The notes under the pieces were generated by a model, which saw only the letters and a program-made list of their open reading frames with translations, was not told where the DNA came from and made no database searches. Position numbers and translations under genes: made by a program. Below, piece by piece: positions 34,401 through 46,395 of a stretch of 64,000 nt of DNA (position 1 is the stretch's first letter; every line of letters begins with the position of its first letter). The stretch is taken from contig CM063112.1 in NCBI GenBank assembly GCA_031841125.1, positions 31,770,603 to 31,834,602 on the forward strand, read 5' to 3'. Source of the DNA: Acanthococcus lagerstroemiae (lineage: Eukaryota > Arthropoda > Insecta > Hemiptera > Eriococcidae).

Positions 34401-36665
34401 TGGACCACTCAGGAAACATAATTTTTTTACGGCGCATTGTTAATAAGAACTAATGATGCTTCTCTTCAGCCTTGCAGTGTCCTAAATTAATGAGTTGCGA
34501 ATTATGTTCCTGAAATGGTCGTTTGTAAACATGCCATGCTTTCTCACTGAGAAAACAACGATTTGGAGCAGCTATTTCTCTGAACCATTCACTATTGTAC
34601 GGTAATCACCGACGAGGCAGAATTGACTTATTATCCGAAATGATGATCTCTAACATGAATTCCGTTAGGATGGTAGCGATCTTGGCTTTCTATAGGTTTC
34701 CTTCTTCCGTACACCCGGCTACAATTTTTTCAAATAGCAGTGAAATCCGGAAGAAGTAATGTAAAAAGTTGGCTTCTTTTTAAATTTGTTGTTTTTAATA
34801 TATTGAATAAATCTAGCGAATTTCAGCGCTGGGGCTTCCCTCGAAAATTTCTTTTAAAAAATTCAGAAAATAGATCAGTGCTCTGGGTAAAATACTTCCA
34901 TTTACCAAAAACAAAACTCTCTGGATACAATTCTCCAGATAAAATGATAATTCTACCCTCGAACGTCTCTTCTAAGAAGTTCCTCGAATAAATCAGTACT
35001 CCGAGTAAAATATACTTCCTTTTACAAAGAAAAAAGTTATTTGCATAGACTTCTATCCAGGTCTTACAGAACATGAATGAATTCTCTGCTAAAATAGGAA
35101 AGATTATGAAAATTCGAAGAAAAAGCGTTTGAAACTGTCCAGAAAAATAATATGATGAAGAAAGCACGAATGATTCTAAAATTAACGAATGTATGCCACC
35201 TCACTTCCTAAACTTCTTATTAGGTTGGCAACCGTGTGTCGTTTGCCAGACCTGCCTATAACAATTATTGATCATTTTTTCCTTTTACAAAATATTTCTC
35301 ACCTCTAAGAAACGTCACGTAGAACTTTTTTTTCATTATTATTTCCATTGCATAAGGGAGACCGCAGCCTGCAGCTACTGGCCGACCCTAAAAAAGGAAA
35401 TTTTGACGTCATTTTGGTCCTTTACCCTCCCTCTCCTCATCACCACCAAAACCACCACTGGTCGAATCACCCTTATATCAGAACTCGATCACCATTGCAA
35501 CATGACATACAACATATTAGAATTTCAGCTTTTTAGCTGCAATATAACTGCCACAATCTGTAGAAAAGCTAGGCTGAAATAAAAATTAAAAAAAAGAAAA
35601 CATCGCCAGTATTCTATGAGGGAAGCATCGTTCGCCTAAAAATTGAAAAAACTGCATTTTTTCCTGGAAAGTCTGTGTGAATCTATAGAAAAATCAAAGG
35701 TCACTCTGAATACTCGTTTTAGAGTATTTGGGGAGGGGGTAATTATGCAACAAAATTATAGGATACATGTTTTTTGTGCAGAATTCAATAAGGAATAACT
35801 TTTGTTCACAAAACTGCCTCCCAGAGTCGTTATCCCTCGAAATTCTTGGCAAAAAAACTGAATTTTGGAAGACGTTTATTGAGCGAGAAAGCCTCACCAC
35901 GGTAATGAAGAATTTTTGATATTCTTATTGGGTCGCTATAGTCCAAAGAGATTGTGAATAAATGTTTGTTGAACTTCTTGTCCAACCTTGATTTTTTTTT
36001 TAATATAATTTTTCTGGGCTATAAAGATTTTGAGAACCCGTATAATTCGTGTCCTCCAAACAGCCGTCGTAATAACGGATATGACATTTTCATGTATCTT
36101 CCCGTAGTCTAACAACTTAGCCTTTTTTGTTTCGTCCGTCTCAAAATAACTAAATTTGGGGCACCCACAACTTCATGATTTTCTCACTTCATTTTCAATT
36201 TTCGCTGTAATTTTCAAGAAATCAGACTACTATGCGGTCCATCATCTCCCCCTATTTGAACCCTAACGAAAGATGTATCACCGTCGCTCTCAAACTGATG
36301 TAATTAATCCACGTCTCTACGATTCTCGCTCCTCAAGTAATTAATTAGAAACAAAGTCGTATTGTACTCCAGTTAGTGCTTTGTCTTTTAGTAGTAATCG
36401 AGGAGATAAGCCAAAAATCTTGTAAGTCTCCAAAAATCTCGTCAGTCCCGTCACTGAATTTTTCGGCGGGAAGCACAGGTGATACTCTGTACTTACGCCT
36501 ATTTAATTTATTTTTTTGAAGTAGGAAGAGGCATTCTGGCGCCGCTGACTCCAATGACTTCTCCAGTGTATTTCCGTTTTCATAAAGTTACAAAAGTAAT
36601 AACTCGTCTTTTATATGCTTTTTCCAAAAATAAACAAACGTTTCTTTGCCAACAGTAATATCCTC
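34401..36665. other. Non-coding stretch with one two-unit tandem repeat
   Basis: 34836-35065 holds two diverged copies of a ~118-bp unit (CCCTCGAAAATTTC near 34838 and CCCTCGAACGTCTC near 34956; ATCAGTGCTCTGGGTAAAAT and ATCAGTACTCCGAGTAAAAT). The overlapping frames at 34740-34991 and 34823-35167 arise from it. The rest, including the frame 35268-35582, has no recognised gene. Confidence 0.4.
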
Positions 36666-37290
36666 ACATCTATCAAACTAATAGTATACAAAGCCGTAGT
36701 CCTACCATCTTTGCTATATGGCTCTGAATGCTGGGTACCCTACCACAAACACATGAAGGCACTTGAAAGTTTCCCAACAGCGTAGTCTATGAAGAATACT
36801 GAACATTAAGTGATCAGACTATCACAAACTTCGAGGTACTTACCTGTGCCAATTCCAAAAGCATTAAACACCATCTGCTGAAGTCTAGGATACGCTGGAT
36901 AGGACATATCCACCGTATGGAGAAAGATGGACGCCCCAAGCAACTATTATATGGCGGCGAAATGAATAAAGACTCAAGATCAAGCGGTGAATCGAAGCAA
37001 AGATTTAAGTATGTAGTGAAGAAATCTCCCTCACAATGCAACATCGACCGTGTATAGAAGGAGTCCCACTGCAGAAGATAGAACCCTATGGAGAAATGCA
37101 GTTCAAAAAGGTTCTGAAAGCTTTGAAACTCAACGAGCCCTAGTTATTGAAGAGAAGCGATTGAGAAGAAAAGCTGGGAAGGCTGGTCCACCCCATCTGG
37201 ATTCAGTTTTCCACAGCAACACCTGTAGGAATGTATGCAGGTCAAGAATTGGCTTACTCAGCCACTGGAAGACCCACCGAAGACCATCAA
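36666..37290 (+). pseudogene. CR1/L2-like LINE ORF2 C-terminal remnant
   Basis: Several frames on the plus strand together give the tail of a CR1/L2-type LINE protein: VYKAVVLPSLLYGSECW (from 36690), HMKALESF, RIRWIGHIHRMEKDGRPKQL (about 36888-36945), LLYGG, a poorly kept Lys-rich part, then DRTLWRNAVQKG, RALVIEEKRLRRK and a Cys/His ending CRSRIGLLSHWKTH (to about 37275). The order matches the thumb and the C-terminal zinc-knuckle-like end of these proteins. At least two frame changes and several stops break it, and the catalytic palm is absent. The open frame 37050-37475 carries only the last part. Dead and 5'-truncated. Confidence 0.78.
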
Positions 37291-38910
37291 TGAAACTAAG
37301 AAGAAGGACGACGACTTTCCCCAATTGTTGTCCTGATGTTAACCCACCTTTGACTTCGCGAAAATTTCCAGCCATTTATGAATTCGGAAGACAGTTCTGC
37401 AAAACCGAAATGGCAGCACAATTTGATCGCCCACTGATCACCCACTTCGCCCTCACTCGAGAATACACGAATTGAGAATGAGTTCGGCTGCTCGGTGAAA
37501 ACATAATTTTAGCGAAATTCGAGGCACCTTCCTGCATAAGCAGGTAAATTCTAACACGGTACTTACGTTTAACTGCCGGGTGTGACAACATTCTATTTTG
37601 CATATTGCACAAGCGTACTCGCCTGTAAACCTGTTAACCCAAAAACTGCATCCAATTTGACGACTTTTATGCGCAGGAAAAAGCGAATATTTTTTTTGTA
37701 ATCGCCGTACTACATTATATCGCCCGGAATGGCTTTTCCGCTCATACCAGCCTTCTCTGTTCCATAAACTGAAATGGAATATGAGCTACTATGCAAGAAA
37801 AGTGTATAACTACAGCGCAGAGTAATTAAAAAGTTACGCGATGAAGTCTGAATGACAGTTATGTCATAATTTAATACTCGTCGTACTTATGGCGCTTTGT
37901 GCCAGTACAAAATCTTACTGGGTGTAAAAATTACATGAACTGGAATATCGCGTCAGTTGATGGCGAATAGGGAACTGCGTATAATTTCGCCACTCGGTTG
38001 ATGAAAAAATTCACGGTCAGTTAGCTCCAGCTTCCTTGACGGAAATACGCTGAGCTAACAATTTCACTTCGTCGGCACCTAAAATCGGAAACATGTGTGC
38101 TTCACTATTCACTATTTGTGTATCTATCGGGCAATGATATTCTCCTACACAAAACCTGGAAATACTCGTTGGTTATTAGTACACAATGGCCGGTAATTTT
38201 ACTGTTGGTGAAACATGCCCAGTGAGTGTATTTTTTGTCTAGGACAACACTCATCTTCACGGCCGTATCTAATTCCACTCGATAACTTTTTTCTTTTTTC
38301 TTTATTCATAAACAATGAACTGTAGCACTGTAGGTATTCGTTAGAAAAACACGATTGTTCGGTTGACGAGAAATATTCACTCCGGGCCGTTTGGTCAGTG
38401 CTCAGCTGCTTGTTGTGGCTGCTGGCTGCCCAGTCTTGATGACAGATGATCGAATGAAAATCATGTACTGACCACACATTGCGTTATAACTTGCACTTTC
38501 ATGACTGAAAGAAAAAAAAAGCAGGTAACCTTCCATTGACAATTTACGATGTAATTATAATTTTTGTTTTGTTCGCCGAGGATCACGTTACATTATCGTT
38601 CTCGCAGTTGTAATGAAGATGTCAGCGCACTGCCGGTGCTTTGTGAATCTATATTACAATGAACTTGCATTGTTTGAAAAAGCGGTAATTTCATAACCGG
38701 AGGTTTATGTAATGTCGCAATGAATATCACAGTTCCTGGGTGCGTGGTTATGAAGCTATGGTACCTATTACGAAGATCATTGTTTGTATTGTTTCTATAT
38801 TGACGACCTGGTGAGTGCAAAATGGGCTGAAATGATCCAAGTTCGTTAGTGAATTACGGAGAGGTAGCTGTAGTTTGTTTTTCGGCAAACTAAGTGTAGC
38901 CTTATGCAAT
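37291..38910. other. Non-coding stretch
   Basis: Sequence after the LINE tail shows no gene I recognise. Moderate GC up to about 37480 may be LINE 3' untranslated sequence. The minus frames 37376-37612, 38199-38477 and 38593-38820 have no domains. Confidence 0.3.
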
Positions 38911-39067
38911 GGCTGCCATTCGGGGCGGATACAGAAAATAATTTCAGGGGAGGGGGTCCGAATGAAAAATGTTATAGACGAAACATAATACCTCTAGGTT
39001 GCTATAAACAGATTTAGATATTTCTGGGGGAGGGGGGAACTCCCCTGTACCGGACACTGGCTGCCAT
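38911..39067. mobile_element. hAT-type MITE, 140 bp
   Basis: The element is 38920-39059, with ends TCGGGGCGGATACAG and CTGTACCGGACACTG, which are imperfect inverted copies. GCTGCCAT is exact on both sides (38912-38919 and 39060-39067). GGGGAGGGGG-type runs sit inside both ends. Confidence 0.78.
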
Positions 39068-39184
39068 GTTCATTTAATTTCTGATATATTTTTTGTTTGA
39101 TCCAAGTTATGTCCGACGATAATGAGAGCTGTAATTTAGTTACGGAATTGACCTTTTGATACCGATGCTGTCCAAAAAGAAGAA

Positions 39185-39300
39185 CTTACACACGACAGTA
39201 TCAGTATTTTAGATCTGATGGTAACACGCCCTGTGATTGTAGTGTCTTGTTCGTTCGAACTGGTGCGGGGTTACAAGGCGCGCTATCTAAAGTCGAGTTT
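39185..39300 (+). repeat. SINE fragment, body module
   Basis: TCAGTATTTTAGATCTGATG, GTAACACGCCCTGTGATTG and CTTGTTCGTTCGAACTGG match 21360-21455 in the tRNA-headed SINE. The tRNA head is absent here. Confidence 0.6.
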
Positions 39301-39397
39301 GTAGATGGCCATAATCGGGCTGTTCAGAAGAGTGGGGGTTATTCTTCTGTAATTGACCAACTCAGCTAACGTTTTCGTAATGAATTTTCACGATCCC

Positions 39398-39590
39398 AGG
39401 GCCGGATTAAGAGATTTCGGCTGAGGGGCCAGCGGTGGTGAGGGCCCAAACGCGACGGCTTCGTAATATAGTTTTTTTTTTTAATCGATTTATATTGGGC
39501 AAATACATTACGAGCAACTATCGTCACGTCGTAAAGGTAAAAACAGGAGTAGTTTATAGGCACACGCAATTAATAGTTATGTATTTATCT
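39398..39590. mobile_element. Fragment with a hAT-like left end
   Basis: CAGGGCCGGATTAAGAG followed by GGGGCC and a T-run is the style of the local hAT-type ends. No matching right end was found before the Gypsy remnant at about 39590, so the border is unclear. Confidence 0.35.
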
Positions 39591-40470
39591 TCCGTGGAAA
39601 TGATGGTCTGCATTCGCACTATTGTGCCGTCTTCCGACTCCCAAGCGCGCACCAGAAGGCCGTCACTAATGCGCAGCGAGTCCCGCTGAGCCCACAGAGC
39701 TTTCAGCTCGCGTGACTGATCCGAAATTTCCTGCCACGGTGGTCTTTCGCCTGCTTGCTTGGCCCGTAGCATCCAACCAACGACTTCATCCCCTAGCTGA
39801 TCTTTCTTCAGTGCATCACTAGACTGCAGCGATACCCACTTAACGGACGCAAGTTCCTTCTTCTCCAGTCGCTGACAAAACCGACAGTCTCCAGGCCACG
39901 GTCGCCTCGACAGTCCGTCCGCATTTCCATGACTTTTGCCTTTTCGGAACTGTATTTCGCAGGAATACTTCTTTAGCTGCTGAAGTCACCTCGCGATCAG
40001 TACCTCAGGATATTTGAAGGACAGGAGCCACTGTTATGCCGAATGGTCAGTCCGGAGAACAAATTTCTGGCCATACAGATACTTGTGAAATTGGCGCAAA
40101 GTTTTGACCACAGCGAGGAGCTCTCTCCTAGTGACACAGTAGTTCCGCTCAGGCCGCGAAAGAGACTTGCTGTAGTAAGCAATGACGCGCTCATTCCCAT
40201 CTTCCAGCTGGGCGAGTACACTTCCAATGGCTGTGTCGCTGGCGTCGGTATCCACAATGAATGGCTGCTCCGGCTTTGGAAAAGCCAAGACTGGAGCTGT
40301 ACACAACAGCTTTTTCAGTTTCTCAAAGGCTTCTGTGCACTTGTCTATCCAGACAAATTCCCGGCGATCTTCTGTTAGCTGATGCAGTGGTTGGGCAATA
40401 CCAGCAAAGTCTCGGATGTACCTTCGGTAGTAGGAACTGAATCCGAGGAAGCTCCTGGTCTGACGCTTGT
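39590..40470 (-). pseudogene. Gypsy (Ty3-type) pol fragment: RT end and RNase H
   Basis: A single minus-strand frame from 40474 down to about 39600 encodes the end of the reverse transcriptase (SFLGFSSYYRRYIRDFAGIA), the connection (FEKLKKLLCTAPVLAFPKP) and RNase H (FIVDTDASDTAIGSVLAQ with its Asp; YYSKSLSRPERNYCVTRREL with Glu; LRTDHS). It then continues with a GKSHGNADGLSRRP motif and a CRFC...-type start of the integrase linker. Two in-frame stops interrupt it, TAA at 40034-40036 and TGA at 39986-39988, where family members usually have Leu and Trp. The RT catalytic YxDD part, integrase, gag and LTRs are absent and both ends are abrupt. The frame is otherwise intact, so this is a fairly young dead fragment. 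Confidence 0.9.
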
Positions 40471-40631
40471 CCATAAAAGTCCTTCATAACGTATTATTTT
40501 GTTATCCGATAGAGCTCCGATTCCGGTGATAAGACCTTTAAATAGTCGAAATTTCGATTTGAGATACACCGTAAACACTATATTTTGCGCAAATATGGTC
40601 CCTTATAATATTTAGGCCAAGCATTGTCCAT

Positions 40632-40810
40632 TCTTCATCCTGGCCCGTAGCCATGGGGGAAACTGGGGCTGAGCCCGTCTAAAGGTATCTTGAGCCCCCT
40701 GGGCAAAGATACTTTTCTGTTCGCTTGTTAAAAAATGTCAGTCTCGGCCCCTCACAAGGTTCATAGAGCCCCACCGACACATAAACTCTGGCTACGGAAC
40801 TGTCTTCATC
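40632..40810. mobile_element. hAT-type MITE, 163 bp
   Basis: The element is 40640-40802, with ends CTGGCCCGTAGCCATGG and CTCTGGCTACGGAACTG. TCTTCATC is exact on both sides (40632-40639 and 40803-40810). Non-coding, GC-rich ends. Confidence 0.85.
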
Positions 40811-42563
40811 AGTAGGGCTCACACTGTGGGGAAGAGGATAAAATTATTATGCAGTTTTCAGTTTACCGATTCACTTTTACGTGTATGGCAATTATTATCT
40901 GTACTATACAGAAGATTTTGTGGTTTCGTGATTATGGAGGTGGTACACTATGTAAAAGGTCTATGGGTTGAGTCCTCGTGGGGCTATTTATATTTTTTTC
41001 CTGGAACAAGTATTTTCTATTCAAAATTTTCTCTCCTAGGTGGACCATCGTTCCCGCTATTTTTCCTATGAATCCGCACCAGAGGCCAGCGGGCTAAAAG
41101 ACTAACAAAGATCAAGGCTGGTGCGGGTGCATAGGAGAGGCAATGAGGACAATTACTCTTCCCAGGGAAGAATATTGAAATTGGAAACACTTCACAAATT
41201 TTTACCGCTCTTCCTTTCTTCCTGCCATAAAAAGCTCCACTCCGATTTGGTGGTGTCTTCTTTTCTGAAACTCAGGCGACTCGTATAAATAATTCTCGCC
41301 TAACTACAGTGTACCAAGATTTTTTTCATTTTTTTTTTTTTAGTTCTAATTTGAAAAATTGGGAAAATATCGAAATTATCGGTAATGCTGAGAAAACATA
41401 AATGGTATCGAGAAAGTATTGATAATATCAAAAACGTCGATGACATTAAATTAATATATACTTATCAATAAAGTTGAAAACTACAAAAATTGTTTTTTTT
41501 TCGAGTAGCTAAAAAACAGGTTTAAAATAGGAAAACAGTAGAATTTAAAATAAAAATAAGAATAGTTTTTCAGTTTGAAGTAAAAAATGAACCTTGGCCC
41601 TGTAGGTGACATTAAAAATTTCAAATGGTAATAGGTGCCCATCGCTAGATTCTTTTTGGATACGTCGCAGACGTTAGTTGTCGACCTTACTTCGGAGAGT
41701 GTCATGTCATGAAGCTCAAGAGCTGTGGTATTTGAAACTGAAATACTCACCGAAGGTGAGTGGGGTGTGCTATACGAAGACTTCAATTAAGGTAGCTGCG
41801 CCCATGAAGCCAGTTAATATTTGATGTAGCCTGGATCATATAGTCACTGCGGGGGGAAGGCTCCGTCGATACATTTATCAGTTGGGTGAAAATCCTCTCA
41901 GTGACGGGAAGTTATGACTCGTCTAGTCCATTAAAGAATCACGAACTCAGCTCAATGTACTCGTAGATATATGCTTGGTCTTCTTTCACCAGCCTAATTC
42001 CAAACCCTACGAATTCAGTTCTTACTAGCGATGATGTAAATCATTCACGAAGTATTTTGCTCGCCAAGTAACTGCTGAGTCATCCAGCCAGCTCATTTTA
42101 CTATTATCCGAGTCACATTTATATAACATTTGGATTTTGTTCGAAGAAATCAAAGGTATGTGTTGTATTCAAGATAGCATCCGAAACACTCTGTGATTGA
42201 CGTTCCGAGTCGACAATAGACCGTGAAAAGATGAGTTGGAATTCACCGGAATTACGAACGAACATGCCTACGAGCGAAGCGTGCCGACTTATCAGAAATC
42301 ATCGCATATGAGGCGTCCGCATTCGGCCGAAAATAACATTGTTATAGGAATTTATACACGTTTTACATTCGTGAATGAGAGATCTAACGGGAAAGTCCGT
42401 CGACGTGATCTTCGTAATTGATTACTGCAGTTGTACACACTGAATGGAATCATATCATGTAAATGTCAGCTGCCAGCTGACGATATGCTAGTGACAACGA
42501 ATACTGTATTGTGAATTTACGACATGCAGATATAGTAGAGTAAAAGATACAATTACGAACCAA
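40811..42563. other. Non-coding stretch
   Basis: No gene supported. Long T and A runs occur near 41320-41342 and 41490-41500. Around 42180-42420 CpG is higher, with the frame 42236-42421 open but without a domain. Confidence 0.35.
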
Positions 42564-43424
42564 GGTACAAATATGGACCACCCCCTTACAGGAACTACTA
42601 CTAGCGCTACTTCCGAATTAATGCCGAAACATGTTACTAGACACTGAAACAATGATTTCTGTTCAGTCTCCGGTGCTCCAGTTCAATTTTTTAGACGCTG
42701 TGTGAAGTTGTTTTTCATTGTGTTATTAACTCACGTTGTTCAAATTTGCTGAAGTTTTAAAAGTGATTTATTTCGACGATTATTAAATGTGAAAAAATTG
42801 GAAAGAATAAAAGTGAGTACCAAAAAAAAAAAAAAAAAATCTACTTCCTAATAATATGTATGATATTTCAAAAATAGTTGAATTTTACATTTTCTGTAAA
42901 ATTCGCCATATTTTTAAAGGTTGAATATGGACCAGTGGAATTTATGATCTAACATTCATGTTCTTTGTTTCAAGATGCCGAGAAAGAAGATTCGTTTGAA
43001 AAATAAACTGAATATAAGACAACAGTGGGATTTAGAATTGCTACGGGAAAAGTTATCTGCGATACAAGAGGAGAAATGTGGATTTACTAGCGCGCTTCGA
43101 AGAAAAATGAAAGGTATTTCCAAAATATCGTATGTTCAGGAGTTGAAAGTGACTTTTATGTTTGTAAATTTTAATTTTTTATTTTTAATGTATTTCTTTG
43201 AATTTTTAAGGGGGTCTGTATTTATACCTAGGGCCATGTTTGTATCTCAGTTTTCAATTTCACGAAAATTTCGTTGCGGGGAACTTATTTGTACAAAGAA
43301 GGGGAAAAAATGGATCCATAGAACTAGATTATATGCCTCACCTTCTGACACATTGCTCATTAAAATCGGATTATTTTGAACCGAGTTATTGAGAAAAAAG
43401 TTTGGGTGGTCCATAATTTGTACC
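42564..43424 (+). mobile_element. Element with inverted ends and a pogo/pipsqueak-like N-terminus
   Basis: GGTACAAATATGGACCACCC at 42564 is matched by GGGTGGTCCATAATTTGTACC ending at 43424, giving ~20-bp inverted ends. Between them a T-rich run and acceptor-like TCTTTGTTTCAAG precede an ATG at 42975. A donor-like AAAGTGAGT lies upstream at about 42810, suggesting an untranslated exon and an intron. The interior after the first ~55 codons is AT-rich and non-coding, so most of the transposase has been lost. No clear target duplication was found. Confidence 0.55.
42975..43137 (+). pseudogene. DNA-binding N-terminus of a pogo-like transposase (partial)
   Basis: The frame begins MPRKKIRLKNKLNIRQQW, then LLREKLSAIQEEKCGFTSAL and KMKGISKISY. 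This fits the helix-turn-helix of pogo/CENP-B/pipsqueak proteins, which starts with a basic MPRxxxR stretch, has a Trp at the first helix, and a G(F/Y)xxA turn before the recognition helix. In that family the domain binds the element's own ends. The recognition helix is poorly kept, and after about codon 55 the frame (to 43379) turns into Phe-rich AT-derived sequence. The catalytic DDE domain is absent. It lies inside the inverted ends above. A host gene fragment is a less likely alternative. Confidence 0.45.
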
Positions 43425-44141
43425 GTTTATTCAAAAAGATTGGAGCCAGTTTCAATCGGAGACAATTACAGACGGACGTTTGGCAAGGCATATATTAATC
43501 TCACGGGCGCAACCAAGGAGGGGGCTAGGGAGCTATATCGCTTCAAAATCAATTTTGAAACGAAAAAAATTGATGCTGATGGCCTGATGCGGTTACACTG
43601 CGTCGTAGGTTCATACAAATTTACAGCTCATAAAAATAGGTAGGTACCAAATCGAGCTTTCACCCCTGCCCAAGTTTTTTTTTTCTTTTAAATTCTAGCC
43701 CTGACCAGAAAGAAGTTCTGGTTGACCCCCTGATTAATCAGTAGAGATATTGAAAATTGATGATTGAAGGGAATTGTTCTGGTTGGTGAATATCCAGTAT
43801 GAATGCTAGTAGAAGAGGGTGTTGTCCCATGGACCTTATATAAATCATGGGATTTTCACCTGAAACCGTGACAGTTGATAAAACAAATCATGGCTCGTCC
43901 TGCAGAACATGTGTGGCCACTTTGCTTTCATTCAGCAGGACTTAGAATGAGCTAACTGATGCATGGTTTTATGAAAAATTAAATTCTTATCAATATTTTT
44001 TTGTTTCTAATTTTGATTGCGTTATTTTACACGTAAATGTGTAAATTAAGCCTTCTTTCTCAGCAGTAATACGTTATATAGAAGTAAGTTAATACATAAA
44101 AGTGAAGAGCTTTTTCCGAAGTGACAAGTTAGTTTTTGGCT
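43425..44141. other. Non-coding stretch
   Basis: The frame 43389-43643 is open for 84 codons but has no domain I recognise and overlaps the end of the element at 42564-43424. Nothing else seen. Confidence 0.35.
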
Positions 44142-44684
44142 GTTCTGAACAGGGGTGAGAAGCCGATTGAGAAAGCTTCTCTTCCGGCTTCCGGCTATCC
44201 CAAATTTATAAAGCTTCCGACTTCTGAATTCCTTCCAAAATTAGAGAACATCCGGCTAGCGGCTACCGTTTTCCGGCTTGTTGCTCCCGGCTACTGGCTA
44301 CCAAAGTATCAACTACCAGTTACCTCTTTCTTTCCCTTACGTTTCTTGACAGGGTCCGTTAAAATTGTAATTTTACAGGAGAGCTGCGCCGAAATTTGGA
44401 CTGTATAAGGTACCCTTTCAGACGTCAAAATAATATACTAGTATACACTTCACGGTACTTGTGTGATAGCTCATTGGAAAGAGATCATGAATAATTATCC
44501 GAAACGACAAAAAACAGAAGTCACAAATCACAAGAAGCCGAAAAGCAATTGGCTTCTCTATCGCCTACCAACTTTTAACTATTTCGGCTTTTCAACTTCC
44601 GGCTTTTTAAAATTTTGCTCAAAACCGGCTGATTACCGGCTTGCGACTTCGGCTTCCGGCTGAGTTCTCATCCCTGGTTCTGAG
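44142..44684. mobile_element. hAT-type element with iterated CCGGCT motifs, 527 bp
   Basis: The element is 44150-44676. Ends are CAGGGGTGAGAAGCCGA and GAGTTCTCATCCCTG. Flanking 8-mers GTTCTGAA (44142-44149) and GTTCTGAG (44677-44684) match at 7 of 8. Both sides carry dense CCGGCTTCCGGCT-like words (44180-44290 and 44590-44660), spaced about 6-15 bp. Repeated subterminal motifs are typical transposase-binding sites in hAT elements. The frames 44136-44408 and 44463-44663 come from these repeats and encode no transposase. Confidence 0.85.
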
Positions 44685-44823
44685 ATAGCAACGCAATCCG
44701 GTAGAGAATACGTTGAAGTACAATCGAGTCGTCGTCTGAATCTGAACCCTCGATCCATGTTAGGTCTGATGTTCTATGCGTTTTAAGTTAAAGTTAGTTT
44801 CCAAGGTGGCCTAAGTGCCAAGG

Positions 44824-45008
44824 ATACAGTGCAGTGGCGTAGCTAGACTTGGTATGAAGGGGAGGGGGATTCGTTTCACTTTTACAACATTACAGGTGTA
44901 ATACTTACTATTACCAGAATAAATTTTAATTTTTTCACATTGTCGGCAGATGCCAAGGGGGAGGGGGTCAGACCCCCCCCCCCCCGTAGCTACGCCCCTG
45001 ATACAGTG
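44824..45008. mobile_element. hAT-type MITE, 169 bp
   Basis: The element is 44832-45000, with ends CAGTGGCGTAGCTAGAC and CCGTAGCTACGCCCCTG. ATACAGTG is exact on both sides (44824-44831 and 45001-45008). The pre-insertion site is therefore easily inferred. A C-run of about 13 sits inside the right end. Its ends resemble those at 2065, 49039 and 59489. Confidence 0.92.
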
Positions 45009-46395
45009 CTGTTGCAATGCTGATAACAGTAAAATACAACTACCTGTTTATTTTTGTTGTGTTAGTGCAGTATTTTATGCCAATGTGGCCTAAGTCAGAT
45101 AGGTCACCGACTTTGACGGCCTCTCACAATATTTTGAAAGATAGCACGATGATAATAATTTTTGTTCACAATCGATTGATACTATCACTGACGGTCGATT
45201 TAATCATTTCCGTTTCCTTTGTGGTGACGTGGGGTACAAACTGTTTTTATCGATTTTTGACTTGGGTAATTTTGGAAAAAAGTTCTTCAACTGCATATTT
45301 GATTTTGAAAAAATAAAGGGGTAAGTGTTCAAAAAATGTTTTTTTAATGTAAAACCTATCGTATAGGCCCTATTGTATCATGGGCGCTTTTTACTGTATG
45401 TACCCTGCAGTAATTTACTCTTTCTGCTGGACATGTACTGAATGTGGGAAAAGGAGACGTAATTTTTGTATTTAGGATAAGCAGATTATGGGTATTATTT
45501 AGTTGTTGAACAAGGAAAATTAGTAAATTTATTCTTGCGTCAGTAACATTTTTTAAAGACCATAAATGTGCCAATGTCAATAAAATCCAAATTTCACTGT
45601 TTTTCAACATCTTTTAAGGCGGGCTGAGATACAACATCGCTCAGGTCCGCAGTCCAATGTGGGTGTTATACCATGAATTCGAGGTAAGCCCTTGTTCCAA
45701 AAGCCATTTTGTAGTCCGGAAAAGGTTTTCACAAAATTCAATAATTGTGTTTTCTAAGTAAAACTTTATTCTTCCGATTGAGTCTGGAACAATTTTTTTC
45801 TAATCATTAGAGGCCTTATTAGAGCCAATAAAATGATTTTGGGTCCGTACTACAACACTCTCCCATAAACTTAATATAGAAGGTATTTGAACCCCTGAAG
45901 ATCCAATTCTGCTGAATTGGTATTTACCTGTTTTTTCCGCATTTTCACATAGAAATATTGACAGAGTCAAGATTTAACCAGAAGCGGATTCAGGGAGCCA
46001 TCCTGGACGGACTTTCGACTTTTCAAAACCGGATTATGACTTTTTAAGGTTATTCGAGATTCATCAGAAGTTTTCAAGACTGGTTTACTATCCTCAAAAA
46101 CTTCTTTAAGCCTGTGTAAGACTCTTCTATTCGTCTTTACAACTAGCTATGACTCTTGAAGACTCATCTAGAACCTTAGAGACTATTTTACATTTGTTTA
46201 AAATTCCTAGAAACTCTTTGGGACTAGCATAGGCTCGGTGCAGACTCGGTGAGACGTTGTCTTCGCAAATAGATTCTAATTTCAGTATTCTCCTCCAGAC
46301 GGGGCAGTTGCCTTCATAGCGTCTCCGTGTATTCGCTTTGAATTTTTAACGATGTAATTTTACTAAATTTGTAACGGTTGACTCTTTAATTGCAG
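45009..46395. other. Non-coding stretch, possibly intron or 5' flank
   Basis: No coding exon seen. 46010-46250 repeats AGACTC/GACTTT-like words (GACTCTTGAAGACTCATC, TTTAAGCCTGTGTAAGACTC) in the style of 6940-7235. As it precedes the exon at 46396, part of it should be intron or untranslated sequence of that gene. Confidence 0.35.

Noticed and set aside
39590..40470. Intact or envelope-bearing retroviral-like element
   Set aside because: Only the RT end and RNase H remain, with two stops. No integrase core, gag, env or LTR nearby.
43389..43643. 84-codon frame as continuation of the pogo-like protein
   Set aside because: It lies across and beyond the right inverted end, in another frame, with no DDE motif.
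44136..44408. 90-codon frame in the hAT-type element as a transposase
   Set aside because: Composition comes from CCGGCT repeats. No hAT dimerisation or BED-finger motif.
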